Shown here: piece by piece, positions 1-6,457 of the stretch
Layout of the letters: every line of letters begins with the position of its first letter
Numbering within the stretch: the stretch's first letter is position 1
Assembly (NCBI GenBank): GCA_025455205.1
Contig: JALOMZ010000112.1
Location: forward strand, 1-6,460
Source of the DNA: Chitinophagaceae bacterium
GTDB lineage: Bacteria > Bacteroidota > Bacteroidia > Chitinophagales > Chitinophagaceae
Direction of reading: 5' to 3'
DNA length: 6,460 nt
The notes under the pieces: model-generated
What the model was told of the DNA's origin: nothing
The model's database searches: none
The model's input: the letters and a program-made list of their open reading frames with translations, nothing else
Program-made: the position numbers and the translations under genes

Positions 1-141
1 TATTCGAGCCTTGTCGATACATTGTGTAAGATTTCATGGGGCAGGAAACCGGCCATATGGGTCAGGATTGCATCCCGGGCTCCACGGTATCAGGCACAAA
101 GACATAAAAAATAAAATCCGGCATGCGTCCGGTGGCCAGCT
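1..141. other. Left-edge region without a supportable gene
   Basis: I see no convincing gene here. Two forward frames are stop-free from the window edge. One ends at a TAA at 112-114. The other ends at a TGA at 143-145, overlapping the kinase ATG as ATGA. Neither translation shows a recognisable motif, and both are rich in Arg, His and Gly, as expected of a non-coding frame. The stretch 100-118 is A-rich. I found no clear TTG/TAnnTTTG promoter, so where the kinase-murQ transcript begins is not visible. The tail of an upstream gene cannot be fully excluded. Confidence 0.4.
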
Positions 142-978
142 ATGAAGTTGATCGCAGACAGTGGTGCTACTAAAACCACCTGGACCCTGGTGGGAGGCCC
201 ACGCAGGAAAACACTCCAGACCCAGGGGATCAGTCCCTATTTCTTTACCCCCGATCAGATCTCGGCCCTGCTGCAGAAAGACCTGCTGCCCAAACTGAAA
301 GGGGCTGCCGTGCGGGCCATACACTTCTATGGTACCGGTTGTGCCACGCCGGAGAACAGCGCCCTGGTGCAAAAAGGTCTGAAGGAAGCTTTTCCGCAGG
401 TACGCACCATCACCGTGCAGAGCGACCTCATGGCTGCGGCCCGGGCACTCTGTGGCAGGAAAAAGGGCATTGCCTGCATTTTGGGCACCGGCAGCAACAG
501 TTGTGTATACGATGGCCGCAACATTGTACGCAACAATCCGGCACCCGGGTTCATACTGGGCGATGAAGGCAGTGGCGCCTACCTGGGCAAGAAAGTGGTG
601 CAGTATTCCATTTACAACACCTTCGATGAAGACCTGGCCCACAAGTTCAGGCTCCGCTTTGCCACCACTTACCGGGAGATCCTGCAGCATGTATACAAGG
701 AGCCCTGGCCCAACAGATACCTCGCCTCCTTTGCGCCCTTCCTCAGCGAGAACCGCGGGCATTATATGATCGAGAATATTTTAGAGGACGGACTCAGCGA
801 TTTCTTTTTCACCCACCTCTACAAATACCCGGAAACCTGGAAATATCCCATTCATTTTGTGGGCAGCATTGCCTGGCATTTCCGGGATGTATTGAAGGAG
901 TTGTGTGGCTCCTTTGAGTTGCAATTGGGTGAAGTGATGCAATCGCCCATGCCGGGTCTGCTGCGATATCATGCGTAA
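142..978 (+). CDS. BadF/BadG/BcrA/BcrD-type sugar kinase, probably GlcNAc/MurNAc kinase
   Basis: This is a 278-residue cytoplasmic kinase of the ASKHA (actin/hexokinase-like) fold. It most likely phosphorylates N-acetylmuramic acid and/or N-acetylglucosamine at O6 using ATP. Visible motifs are the phosphate-1 loop DSGATKT (residues 6-12), SDLMAAARAL (94-103) containing the probable catalytic Asp95, the phosphate-2 loop LGTGSNS (114-120), the family block GFILGDEGSGAYLGK (136-150), and an adenosine-motif-like HFVGSIAW (238-245). The length fits the roughly 280-residue Bacteroidota members. The ATG at 142 is chosen because it places the phosphate-1 strand right at the N-terminus, as usual in the family. 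murQ begins 30 bases downstream, so the two are probably co-transcribed. Related kinases next to murQ (MurK in Tannerella forsythia, and the dual GlcNAc/MurNAc kinase of Clostridium acetobutylicum) suggest that MurNAc is a substrate. The sequence alone cannot separate MurNAc from GlcNAc or glucosamine specificity, so no symbol is given. Confidence 0.87.
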   Translation: MKLIADSGATKTTWTLVGGPRRKTLQTQGISPYFFTPDQISALLQKDLLPKLKGAAVRAIHFYGTGCATPENSALVQKGLKEAFPQVRTITVQSDLMAAARALCGRKKGIACILGTGSNSCVYDGRNIVRNNPAPGFILGDEGSGAYLGKKVVQYSIYNTFDEDLAHKFRLRFATTYREILQHVYKEPWPNRYLASFAPFLSENRGHYMIENILEDGLSDFFFTHLYKYPETWKYPIHFVGSIAWHFRDVLKELCGSFELQLGEVMQSPMPGLLRYHA

Positions 979-1008
979 CATCAAGCTATTAAACTGCATT
1001 TTCAGCAT

Positions 1009-1827
1009 ATGTCGGAATTCATAAAAGTAACAGAGCAGCCTTCTAAATACAGGCATTTGGAGAATATGAGCGTGCATGAGCTGCTCGTGAACATCAACGA
1101 AGAAGATAAACTGGTGCCCCTGGCTGTGGAGAAGGCCATACCGCAGATCGGGGCCCTGGTGGAAGCTATTTCTGACAAGTTGCTCAGCGGCGGGCGCCTG
1201 TTCTACATTGGGGCCGGCACCAGCGGAAGGCTGGGCGTGGTGGATGCCAGTGAGTGCCCGCCAACCTATGGCGTTCCGCATGGCCTGGTCATTGGCCTTA
1301 TTGCCGGCGGCGATGACGCCATGTTCAAAGCCGTGGAATTTGCCGAAGACAGTCGGGAGGAAGGATGGAAAGACCTTGAAAAATTCTTTGTGAGCGAAAA
1401 AGATGTAGTGGTGGGCATAGCAGCCAGCGGCACCACACCCTATGTGATTGGTGCCCTCCGCGAATGCCGCAGCCGGGGCATCATCACCGGCAGCATCACA
1501 TGCAACCCAAATGCCCCGGTGAGCCGGGAGGCCGATTTTCCCATTGAAGTGGTGGTGGGTCCCGAATTTGTGACCGGCAGCACCCGTATGAAAAGCGGCA
1601 CCGCGCAGAAACTGGTGCTCAACATGATCAGCACCAGCGTGATGATTCAACTGGGCAGGGTGGAAGACAATAAGATGGTGAACATGCAGCTGAGCAATGA
1701 AAAGCTGGTAGACCGCGGCGTGAAGATGCTGATGGAAAAAATTGGAGAGACCGATTACGACAAGGCGAAGGCGCTTCTCTTAGAGCATGGCAGCGTGAAG
1801 AATGCTGTGGAAGCCGTGAGTCGTTGA
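1009..1827 (+). CDS. murQ: N-acetylmuramic acid 6-phosphate etherase
   Basis: MurQ cleaves the D-lactyl ether of MurNAc-6-phosphate to give GlcNAc-6-phosphate and D-lactate in the cytoplasm, linking cell-wall recycling to amino-sugar metabolism. The 272-residue product is one SIS domain plus a C-terminal helical part, slightly shorter than E. coli MurQ (298). Visible landmarks are GAGTSGRL (68-75, sugar-phosphate loop), DASECPPT (79-86) with Glu82 matching the catalytic acid/base (E83 in E. coli), Glu113 in FAEDS matching the second glutamate, ASGTTPYV (139-146), and the GCKR/MurQ signature GPEFVTGSTRMKSGTAQK (184-201). All key residues are present, so an active enzyme is expected. It follows the kinase gene by 30 bases with no terminator between them, which fits a kinase-etherase operon in which the kinase supplies the substrate. 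The ATG at 1009 gives a normal family N-terminus (TEQPSKYRHLENMS). No hairpin terminator follows; the next promoter-like element starts only 16 bases after the stop. Confidence 0.96.
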   Translation: MSEFIKVTEQPSKYRHLENMSVHELLVNINEEDKLVPLAVEKAIPQIGALVEAISDKLLSGGRLFYIGAGTSGRLGVVDASECPPTYGVPHGLVIGLIAGGDDAMFKAVEFAEDSREEGWKDLEKFFVSEKDVVVGIAASGTTPYVIGALRECRSRGIITGSITCNPNAPVSREADFPIEVVVGPEFVTGSTRMKSGTAQKLVLNMISTSVMIQLGRVEDNKMVNMQLSNEKLVDRGVKMLMEKIGETDYDKAKALLLEHGSVKNAVEAVSR

Positions 1828-1842
1828 TGCCTGCACAGGGGC

Positions 1843-1873
1843 TTGACATTGTGCCGGATTTTTCGTACCTTTT
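1843..1873 (+). promoter_or_regulatory. Bacteroidota-type promoter for the T9SS cargo gene
   Basis: TTG at 1843-1845 (within a perfect TTGACA, 1843-1848) is followed after 20 bases by TACCTTTT (1866-1873), which matches the Bacteroidota -7 consensus TAnnTTTG at five of its six fixed positions. The spacing falls in the 17-23 range described for Flavobacterium. Transcription would begin near 1878, leaving a leader of only about 14 bases before the ATG at 1892. The call rests on consensus matching alone. Confidence 0.6.
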
Positions 1874-1891
1874 CGGGACAAACCCTATACT

Positions 1892-3100
1892 ATGCGCCGA
1901 ATTTTACCCTTCAGCACACTGCTGCTATCGTTGAGTGCCTTTGGGCAGGAAGCCCTCTATGGTGTGACCGGCGATCAGGCCGGCCTTATAAACTGGACCA
2001 AGATCCGGACGATGGGTCAGGATGGGCAGGCTTCCGGCAACATCCTGCTGGATGGCGCCAAGCCGGCCTTTTACTTTGATGCCCAATCCAGGAGGAAGGT
2101 TACGCCGCAACTCAATGGCGTGGGACCTGATGCATTACCCGGCGCCACGGGCATAGCGGCCCTGGCATACGACAAAGCCAATAACCGGCTGTATTTCTCG
2201 CCATTGTTCCGGGATGGCGGCATACGCTATATAGATCTGGCCAGCGGCACCCAGCAGAAGGTGGTAAATGTGTTTGATGACCGCTACAACCTGGTAGACC
2301 GGGCGCGGGATGGAGAAGGTAAGAATATCACCCGTATGGTCATAGGTCGCCAGGGTATCGGCTACGCCATCAGCAATGATGGCAACAGCTTTATCCGATT
2401 CAGCACGGGCAGCGATGCACGTATGGAAAACCTGGGCACGCTGGTGGATGCAGAGTCCAATGGCGCCAACTCGGTGCACAATCCCTGCACCGCCTGGGGC
2501 GGCGACCTGGTGGCCGCAGCCAATGGCGACCTCTATTTGTTCACTATGCGCCAGATGGTGTTCCGCATCCAGCCCGACAGCCGGGTGGCCACCTACCTGG
2601 GCAATCTGAAGGGCCCCAATGATCAGTTCACCGTAAACGGTGCTGCTGTGGATGCCAGTGGCAAAGTGATCCTTTCATCGTCCATTGCGGCCGGTATCAA
2701 ATGGGTGATTGATGATATGAATACCCTGCAGGCCCGCGAAGAGAAGGATCCGCAGTGGCTGAACGCTTCCGACCTGGCTTCGGCCCACCTGCTGTTTGCC
2801 AAAGCTGCCTCCAAAGAGGTGGTGCAACCTGCAGCCATCACCGGCCGGGTAGGACTGTATCCTAATCCTGTTACGCAGGGCATCCTCACCGTTGTTTTCA
2901 ACGACATGCCCCCCGGCAAATATGACATCACAATCATGAATGCCGCCGGCACCAGCATGATGGGCAAAACAGTTATGGTGCAGCAGAAAGGCCAGACGGA
3001 AACCATGAACACCGGCCGCCTGGCCAAAGGACTTTATGTGCTGCGCATCACCAACGGCGGCAGGCAGGAGGCCTTTGCTGAAAAGGTACTGGTACAATAA
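1892..3100 (+). CDS. Secreted protein with T9SS type A sorting domain, beta-propeller-like body
   Basis: This 402-residue exported protein is of unknown specific function. Residues 1-19 form a signal peptide: Arg2-Arg3, a hydrophobic core LLLSLSAF, and a likely cut after FGQ. The body (about 20-315) contains repeated strand-rich units ending in Asp/Asn-Gly turns, such as ALAYDKANNRLYFSPLF (90-106), MVIGRQGIGYAISNDGNSF (149-167), DLVAAANGDLYLFTMRQM (205-222) and AAVDASGKVILSSS (251-264). This pattern suggests a beta-propeller, though I could not assign a named family. Residues 321-402 are a type A sorting domain: GLYPNPVTQG (321-330), TIMNAAG (347-353), GLYVLRI (380-386) and the terminal EKVLVQ. 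After Sec export the protein would pass the outer membrane through the type IX system and be released or anchored to the surface. The ATG at 1892 is chosen because it opens the signal peptide. The gene has its own upstream promoter-like element and a hairpin terminator downstream, so it is probably monocistronic. Confidence 0.9.
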   Translation: MRRILPFSTLLLSLSAFGQEALYGVTGDQAGLINWTKIRTMGQDGQASGNILLDGAKPAFYFDAQSRRKVTPQLNGVGPDALPGATGIAALAYDKANNRLYFSPLFRDGGIRYIDLASGTQQKVVNVFDDRYNLVDRARDGEGKNITRMVIGRQGIGYAISNDGNSFIRFSTGSDARMENLGTLVDAESNGANSVHNPCTAWGGDLVAAANGDLYLFTMRQMVFRIQPDSRVATYLGNLKGPNDQFTVNGAAVDASGKVILSSSIAAGIKWVIDDMNTLQAREEKDPQWLNASDLASAHLLFAKAASKEVVQPAAITGRVGLYPNPVTQGILTVVFNDMPPGKYDITIMNAAGTSMMGKTVMVQQKGQTETMNTGRLAKGLYVLRITNGGRQEAFAEKVLVQ

Positions 3101-3144
3101 ATAACACCATGCCGGACCACCGGTCATGATACCTACATCAGTTG

Positions 3145-3185
3145 AAATCGGGAAGCGTCGGCAGGAGCCGGCGCTTCCTGATTTT
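3145..3185. terminator. Long hairpin terminator after the T9SS gene
   Basis: Left arm 3145-3162 pairs with right arm 3167-3184 around an AGGA loop (3163-3166). The result is an 18-bp stem with two G-U wobbles (3150/3179 and 3158/3171) and no mismatch. The core is GGAAGCGTCGGC against GCCGGCGCTTCC. The outer A-run (3145-3147) and T-run (3182-3185) give the intrinsic-terminator layout in both directions. It lies 44 bases after the T9SS gene stop and 55 bases before the DUF389 start, so it probably separates the two units. Confidence 0.8.
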
Positions 3186-3222
3186 ACAGGCAGGCAGGGG
3201 CAAAAGATCACGCAATCACGCG

Positions 3223-3230
3223 TAAGTTTG
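3223..3230 (+). promoter_or_regulatory. Possible -7 promoter box for the DUF389 gene
   Basis: TAAGTTTG matches TAnnTTTG at all six fixed positions. It sits between the terminator hairpin and the ATG pair at 3240-3245. No TTG occurs at the expected -33 distance (about 3200), so the match is only half a promoter. If real, transcription would start near 3235, leaving a leader of only a few bases. Confidence 0.4.
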
Positions 3231-3239
3231 ACGTCAACT

Positions 3240-4601
3240 ATGATGCAAAAACCAGTTGCCTATTTCCGGATGATGCGGCGTAAGTTCTCGCTGCACCGCG
3301 ACAAGCTTACGCCACAGGAGACAGAGCAACTCATACGCGATGGGGTTGGTTTTACGGGTGCCAACCTCTGGATACTGGTGTTCGCCATTTTGCTGGCCTC
3401 GCTGGGGTTGAATATGAACAGCGTGGCGGTGATTATCGGGGCCATGCTCATTTCGCCGCTGATGGGGCCCATTATGGGGCTTGGGCTGGGGGTGGCCATC
3501 TATGATTTCCAGCTCATGCGGCTGTCGTTCCGCAACCTCAGCCTGGCGGTGCTCACCAGCCTGGTTGCCTCCACCCTTTACTTTACCCTGACACCGTTCA
3601 AAGATGCCGGCAGTGAGTTACTGGCACGCACATCTCCGTCGTTTTATGATATACTCATTGCTTTCTTTGGTGGCCTGGCGGGCATGGTGGCAGCCAGCAG
3701 CAGGTTCAGGCAAAGCAATATTGTGCCCGGGGTGGCCATTGCCACCGCCCTTATGCCACCCTTGTGTACGGTAGGCTACAGCCTCGCCAATGGCCGTTTC
3801 GGCGATGCGCTCGGGGCGCTGTACCTGTTTTGTATCAACAGCGTTTTCATCAGCCTGGCCACTATTTTGGTAGCCAGGATCCTGCGCTTCCCCTTTCAAT
3901 CGTATCCGAACAAAGCCTTTCAGCGGCGCATGCATACCTATGTCACCATCACCATCCTGGTCACTATCATCCCCAGCGTATTCCTCACCTGGCTGTTGCT
4001 GGAAAAGCACCTGCACCAGCAGCGGGTGGGCAGGTTCCTGGAGGCAGAACTCCATTTCCGGGACCGCCATCTGGTGAGTTATGAAACACGGTTTCGCGAA
4101 ACACCGCGACGCCTCGATATTGTGATGATCGGCCGGCCTTTTGACAGCATGGAACTGACAGCGCTGAACAGCAGGCTGGAGGATTATGACCTGCAGGATA
4201 CGCGCCTGTATGTTAGGCAGCAGTATGAAGACACTGCCTCCGGGCGAAGAATGACCATGGGGCTGCAAACATCCATTGAAGTGAATGCCATGGCCATTGC
4301 GAACCTCTACCGTGAGCTGGACAGCCTGCGGCGCAGCCAACCATCCGCACCTGTCAACAGGCTGCCCGACACCCTGCTCCGAAGCCTGCAGGCCATGGAG
4401 CCTGGCATACAACGGTTAAGTCTGGAGCCGCAATACAGCGTTGGCCTGGTGGCAGGCAACCAGGTGGCTGCAGATACGGCCTGGCTGGTAGACCTGCAGG
4501 GTACCAGGAAGCCCCCGGCGAACAGGCTGAATGAGCTGAAAGCCGTGGCGGAAAGACTCCTGCGGTCGCAACAGGTTCGGCTGCAGTTCAGGGTGCAATA
4601 A
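3240..4601 (+). CDS. DUF389 (TIGR00341-like) multi-pass membrane protein with C-terminal soluble domain
   Basis: This is a 453-residue inner-membrane protein of the DUF389 family, whose biochemical role is not established. The family hallmark is clear: SVAVIIGAMLISPLMGPIMG (61-80) and, later, SNIVPGVAIATALMPPLC (159-176). Predicted membrane segments, read from hydrophobicity, are about 41-60, 61-87, 101-117, 135-153, 161-182, 188-214 and 234-254. A charged N-terminus precedes them (RRKFSLHRDK). Residues about 258-453 are soluble and charged, and I do not recognise them. Seven segments with the N-terminus inside would put this tail in the periplasm, but the count is uncertain. The open frame extends upstream to an ATG at 3126, but that would translate through the terminator hairpin at 3145-3184 and yields an N-terminus with no membrane or family features. 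I therefore prefer ATG 3240 (or the adjacent 3243); ATG 3270 (MMRRKFSL) is also possible. The esterase gene follows after 40 bases. Confidence 0.88.
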   Translation: MMQKPVAYFRMMRRKFSLHRDKLTPQETEQLIRDGVGFTGANLWILVFAILLASLGLNMNSVAVIIGAMLISPLMGPIMGLGLGVAIYDFQLMRLSFRNLSLAVLTSLVASTLYFTLTPFKDAGSELLARTSPSFYDILIAFFGGLAGMVAASSRFRQSNIVPGVAIATALMPPLCTVGYSLANGRFGDALGALYLFCINSVFISLATILVARILRFPFQSYPNKAFQRRMHTYVTITILVTIIPSVFLTWLLLEKHLHQQRVGRFLEAELHFRDRHLVSYETRFRETPRRLDIVMIGRPFDSMELTALNSRLEDYDLQDTRLYVRQQYEDTASGRRMTMGLQTSIEVNAMAIANLYRELDSLRRSQPSAPVNRLPDTLLRSLQAMEPGIQRLSLEPQYSVGLVAGNQVAADTAWLVDLQGTRKPPANRLNELKAVAERLLRSQQVRLQFRVQ

Positions 4602-4603
4602 TT

Positions 4604-4637
4604 TTTGGAGGCTGAATGTTGGCAGACCATATTTTTG
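4604..4637 (+). promoter_or_regulatory. Bacteroidota-type promoter for the esterase gene
   Basis: TTTG at 4604-4607 is followed, after 22 bases, by TATTTTTG (4630-4637), which matches all six fixed bases of TAnnTTTG. The box ends four bases before the ATG at 4642, so transcription would begin at or within a base or two of the start codon and the mRNA would be leaderless. The left element lies immediately after the DUF389 stop codon. Confidence 0.6.
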
Positions 4638-4641
4638 AACG

Positions 4642-5472
4642 ATGAGTTATCAGGCAACCGTGGCAGCAGAACAGGAGCTCTTACAGTACAGCGTGGAGTC
4701 CTTCACCTTTGATTCCGCATTTCTGGACCGTACGGTGAAGCTGGATGCCTATTTGCCCATACAGCACCATCCTGCCCATGGCATGTCGTTGCTGCTGGTG
4801 AACGACGGGCAGGACCTGCCCAAAATGCCCTTCGGGCCGCTGCTGGATCAGCTCTTGCATCAGGAGCATATCAAGCCTGTGCTGGTGGTGGGTATCCATT
4901 GCAACGAAGACCGCAGGCTGGAATATGGCACGGCCGATATCCTGGATTTCATGAACCGGGGCGCCCGCGCCAAATACCACCGCAAATTTGTTTTGCGGGA
5001 ACTCATTCCGCTGATCCGCCAGCGCTTCCATCCCTTCAGCTTCACGGATATCTCCTATGCCGGTTTTTCGCTGGGCGGCCTTTCGGCACTGGATGTGGCC
5101 TGGAAGCACCCCGAGGTATTTACGCGGGTGGGAGTGTTCAGCGGTTCCCTTTGGTGGCGCCTGCGCGACCTCAACGACGGGTATGAGGAAGAAACAGACC
5201 GCATCATGCACAAACTCATCCGGGAGGGTAACTATGCGCCGCATATGAAGTTCTTCTTCGAAACGGGCACCCAGGATGAGAAAATGGATCGCAACCACAA
5301 CGGCATCATAGACAGCATAGACGATACCCTCGACCTCATACGTGAGCTGGAGCAGAAGGGATACTGCCGCAAACACGACATCCATTACCTGGAGCTGCCC
5401 GACGGCCGGCACGATGTACCCACCTGGGCCCGCGCTTTTCCCGATTTCCTGAAGTGGGGCTGGGGCCGCTGA
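4642..5472 (+). CDS. Alpha/beta-hydrolase, esterase D family (PF00756-like)
   Basis: This is a 276-residue cytoplasmic serine hydrolase; no signal peptide is visible. The nucleophile elbow is GFSLGG (141-146) with Ser143, the acid is probably Asp212 in GTQDE (209-213), and the base is His257 in GRHDVPTW (255-262). Oxyanion-side sequence LLVNDGQDL (51-59), followed by VVGIHCNEDRRLEYG (82-96), is typical of the family that includes enterochelin esterase Fes and S-formylglutathione hydrolase. Right after the acid, residues 216-227 read DRNHNGIIDSID, which fits the 12-residue EF-hand/dockerin calcium-loop spacing (positions 1, 3, 5, 6, 8, 9 and 12). The substrate cannot be named. Siderophore, acyl-ester or carbohydrate-ester hydrolysis are all possible, and no siderophore or CAZyme genes lie nearby to help. 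ATG 4642 is preferred; the next in-frame Met is residue 48, after core strands have begun. A promoter-like box sits immediately upstream. Confidence 0.9.
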   Translation: MSYQATVAAEQELLQYSVESFTFDSAFLDRTVKLDAYLPIQHHPAHGMSLLLVNDGQDLPKMPFGPLLDQLLHQEHIKPVLVVGIHCNEDRRLEYGTADILDFMNRGARAKYHRKFVLRELIPLIRQRFHPFSFTDISYAGFSLGGLSALDVAWKHPEVFTRVGVFSGSLWWRLRDLNDGYEEETDRIMHKLIREGNYAPHMKFFFETGTQDEKMDRNHNGIIDSIDDTLDLIRELEQKGYCRKHDIHYLELPDGRHDVPTWARAFPDFLKWGWGR

Positions 5473-5570
5473 CCCTTTGTACTGCCCGCACTTTTTCCAA
5501 CAGGCTGATTTCGGTCATAGTCAGGGAAGATGAAGGATACTAACTTGTCGTGTATCAAAATCTATCCATT

Positions 5571-6395
5571 ATGACTAGGATCCTGGTTCCTGTTGATTTT
5601 TCCAAAATTTCGCTCAATGCGGCCGAATATGCCATGGGTATGGCCGGCGCACTGGAGAAAGCAGAGGTAATACTCTTTCACGTGTATCCGCCTACCGGTA
5701 TCGGATCCGATGGCTCGCCGGTGGAAGTGTCCGACGACAAGCGCCGCAAGGATGCAGCACAGATGCTGGAAGACCTGCAGGTACACCTTTTCAATATTGC
5801 ACCGGTGCCTACTGATTTCCGGTATGGCGATGGGGAATTTCTGACAGGTATCCGAACCCTGCTGGCACAGGAGCATTTCGACCTGATTGTGATGGGCATA
5901 GCCCATGCTTCGGCCGTGGAGGAACGCCTGCTGGGCAGCAGTGTATTCAATGTGATTGAGGAAAATACGATTCCCGTTGTAATTGTGGGCGATGGCATGA
6001 CCTACAAGCAAATGAAGCGGATAGCCCTGGCTGTTGAATTGTCCGACGTTCATCAGTCGGTTCCCTTTGGAAGGATGAAAATGTTTCTGGACAGCTTCAA
6101 GCCTGAACTGCATTTAGTCTATGCCACGGAAGAAGCCGGCCAGCCGCTTACGCAAAACCAGGAGCAGGAGAAGCAGAAACTGATGGATATGTTCAAAGAC
6201 TATGCGCCGAAGTTCACCACGCTGCAGATGTATGATTTTGTGGAATCACTGAACACTTTTGTACACCAGCGGGAGATTGACCTCCTGGTGATGATGCCCC
6301 GGAAGCTGTCGCTCTGGCAGCGGTTCTTTGGTTACAGCCATACCCGCAAGCTGGCCTTCCATGGCATTGCACCCATTGTAGCCATGCACGACTAG
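5571..6395 (+). CDS. Tandem-domain universal stress protein (UspA family)
   Basis: This is a 274-residue cytoplasmic protein with two Usp (PF00582) domains, about residues 1-140 and 148-272. Domain 1 opens with ILVPVDFS (4-11), including the conserved Asp9, and ends with MGIAHASAVEERLLGSS (108-124) and a TIPVVIV strand (133-139). Its nucleotide-binding motif G-x2-G-x9-G-S is degenerate: Gly109 and Gly122-Ser123 are kept, but the second Gly is His112. Domain 2 has LLVMMPRKLSLWQRFFGYSH (238-257) and IAPIVAM (266-272), with no glycine motif. This is the usual form of the two-domain Usp proteins common in Bacteroidota, thought to act in stress or redox responses; the actual function is unknown. 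An in-frame GTG at 5550 adds seven residues, but ATG 5571 gives the typical family start (M-x-x-ILVPVDFS). The 98-base gap upstream shows no clear promoter. A strong hairpin terminator follows. Confidence 0.92.
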   Translation: MTRILVPVDFSKISLNAAEYAMGMAGALEKAEVILFHVYPPTGIGSDGSPVEVSDDKRRKDAAQMLEDLQVHLFNIAPVPTDFRYGDGEFLTGIRTLLAQEHFDLIVMGIAHASAVEERLLGSSVFNVIEENTIPVVIVGDGMTYKQMKRIALAVELSDVHQSVPFGRMKMFLDSFKPELHLVYATEEAGQPLTQNQEQEKQKLMDMFKDYAPKFTTLQMYDFVESLNTFVHQREIDLLVMMPRKLSLWQRFFGYSHTRKLAFHGIAPIVAMHD

Positions 6396-6422
6396 CGTTT
6401 AGCCCATAAAGGCTCTTCTAAA

Positions 6423-6457
6423 CAAAGCCCCTGCATCACCAAAATGCAGGGGCTTTG
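6423..6457. terminator. Strong hairpin terminator after the usp gene
   Basis: CAAAGCCCCTGCAT (6423-6436) and ATGCAGGGGCTTTG (6444-6457) form a perfect 14-bp stem around a 7-base loop (CACCAAA). The right arm ends TTTG and is followed by CTT at the window edge; the left arm begins CAAA. The symmetric A/T ends mean it could also terminate a converging gene from beyond the window. It lies 27 bases after the usp stop codon. Confidence 0.88.

Noticed and set aside
2..145. Stop-free frame from the left edge ending in a TGA that overlaps the kinase ATG (ATGA)
   Set aside because: ATGA overlaps can mark coupled genes, but the 47-residue translation shows no family motif, passes through an A-rich stretch, and a second frame is also open over most of the same bases.
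34..1650. Long minus-strand open frames opposite the kinase (34-762) and murQ (781-1650)
   Set aside because: They lie antisense to two clearly recognised genes, their translations are rich in His, Gly, Ala and Gln with no motifs, and they arise from codon bias on the coding strand.
3109..3127. Small hairpin ATGCCGG/CCGGTCAT just after the T9SS gene
   Set aside because: The stem is short, has a bulged T and no T-run follows; the much stronger hairpin at 3145-3184 explains termination better.
3618..4412. 264-codon minus-strand open frame opposite the DUF389 gene
   Set aside because: Antisense shadow of a gene with clear family hallmarks; the translation has no recognisable domain and no promoter was seen.
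5541..5548. TAACTTGT as a -7 box for the usp gene
   Set aside because: It misses two of the six fixed bases of TAnnTTTG, and no TTG lies 17-23 bases upstream.
5550..5570. GTG start at 5550 for the usp gene
   Set aside because: It adds seven residues before the usual Usp N-terminus; ATG 5571 puts the conserved first strand at residues 4-8 as in family members.
4681..6113. Minus-strand open frames opposite the esterase (4681-5412) and the usp gene (5562-6113)
   Set aside because: Shadows of well-supported genes, without motifs of their own.
6401..6414. AGCC...GGCT inverted repeat after the usp stop codon
   Set aside because: Only four base pairs, no T-run, and a perfect 14-bp terminator lies just downstream.
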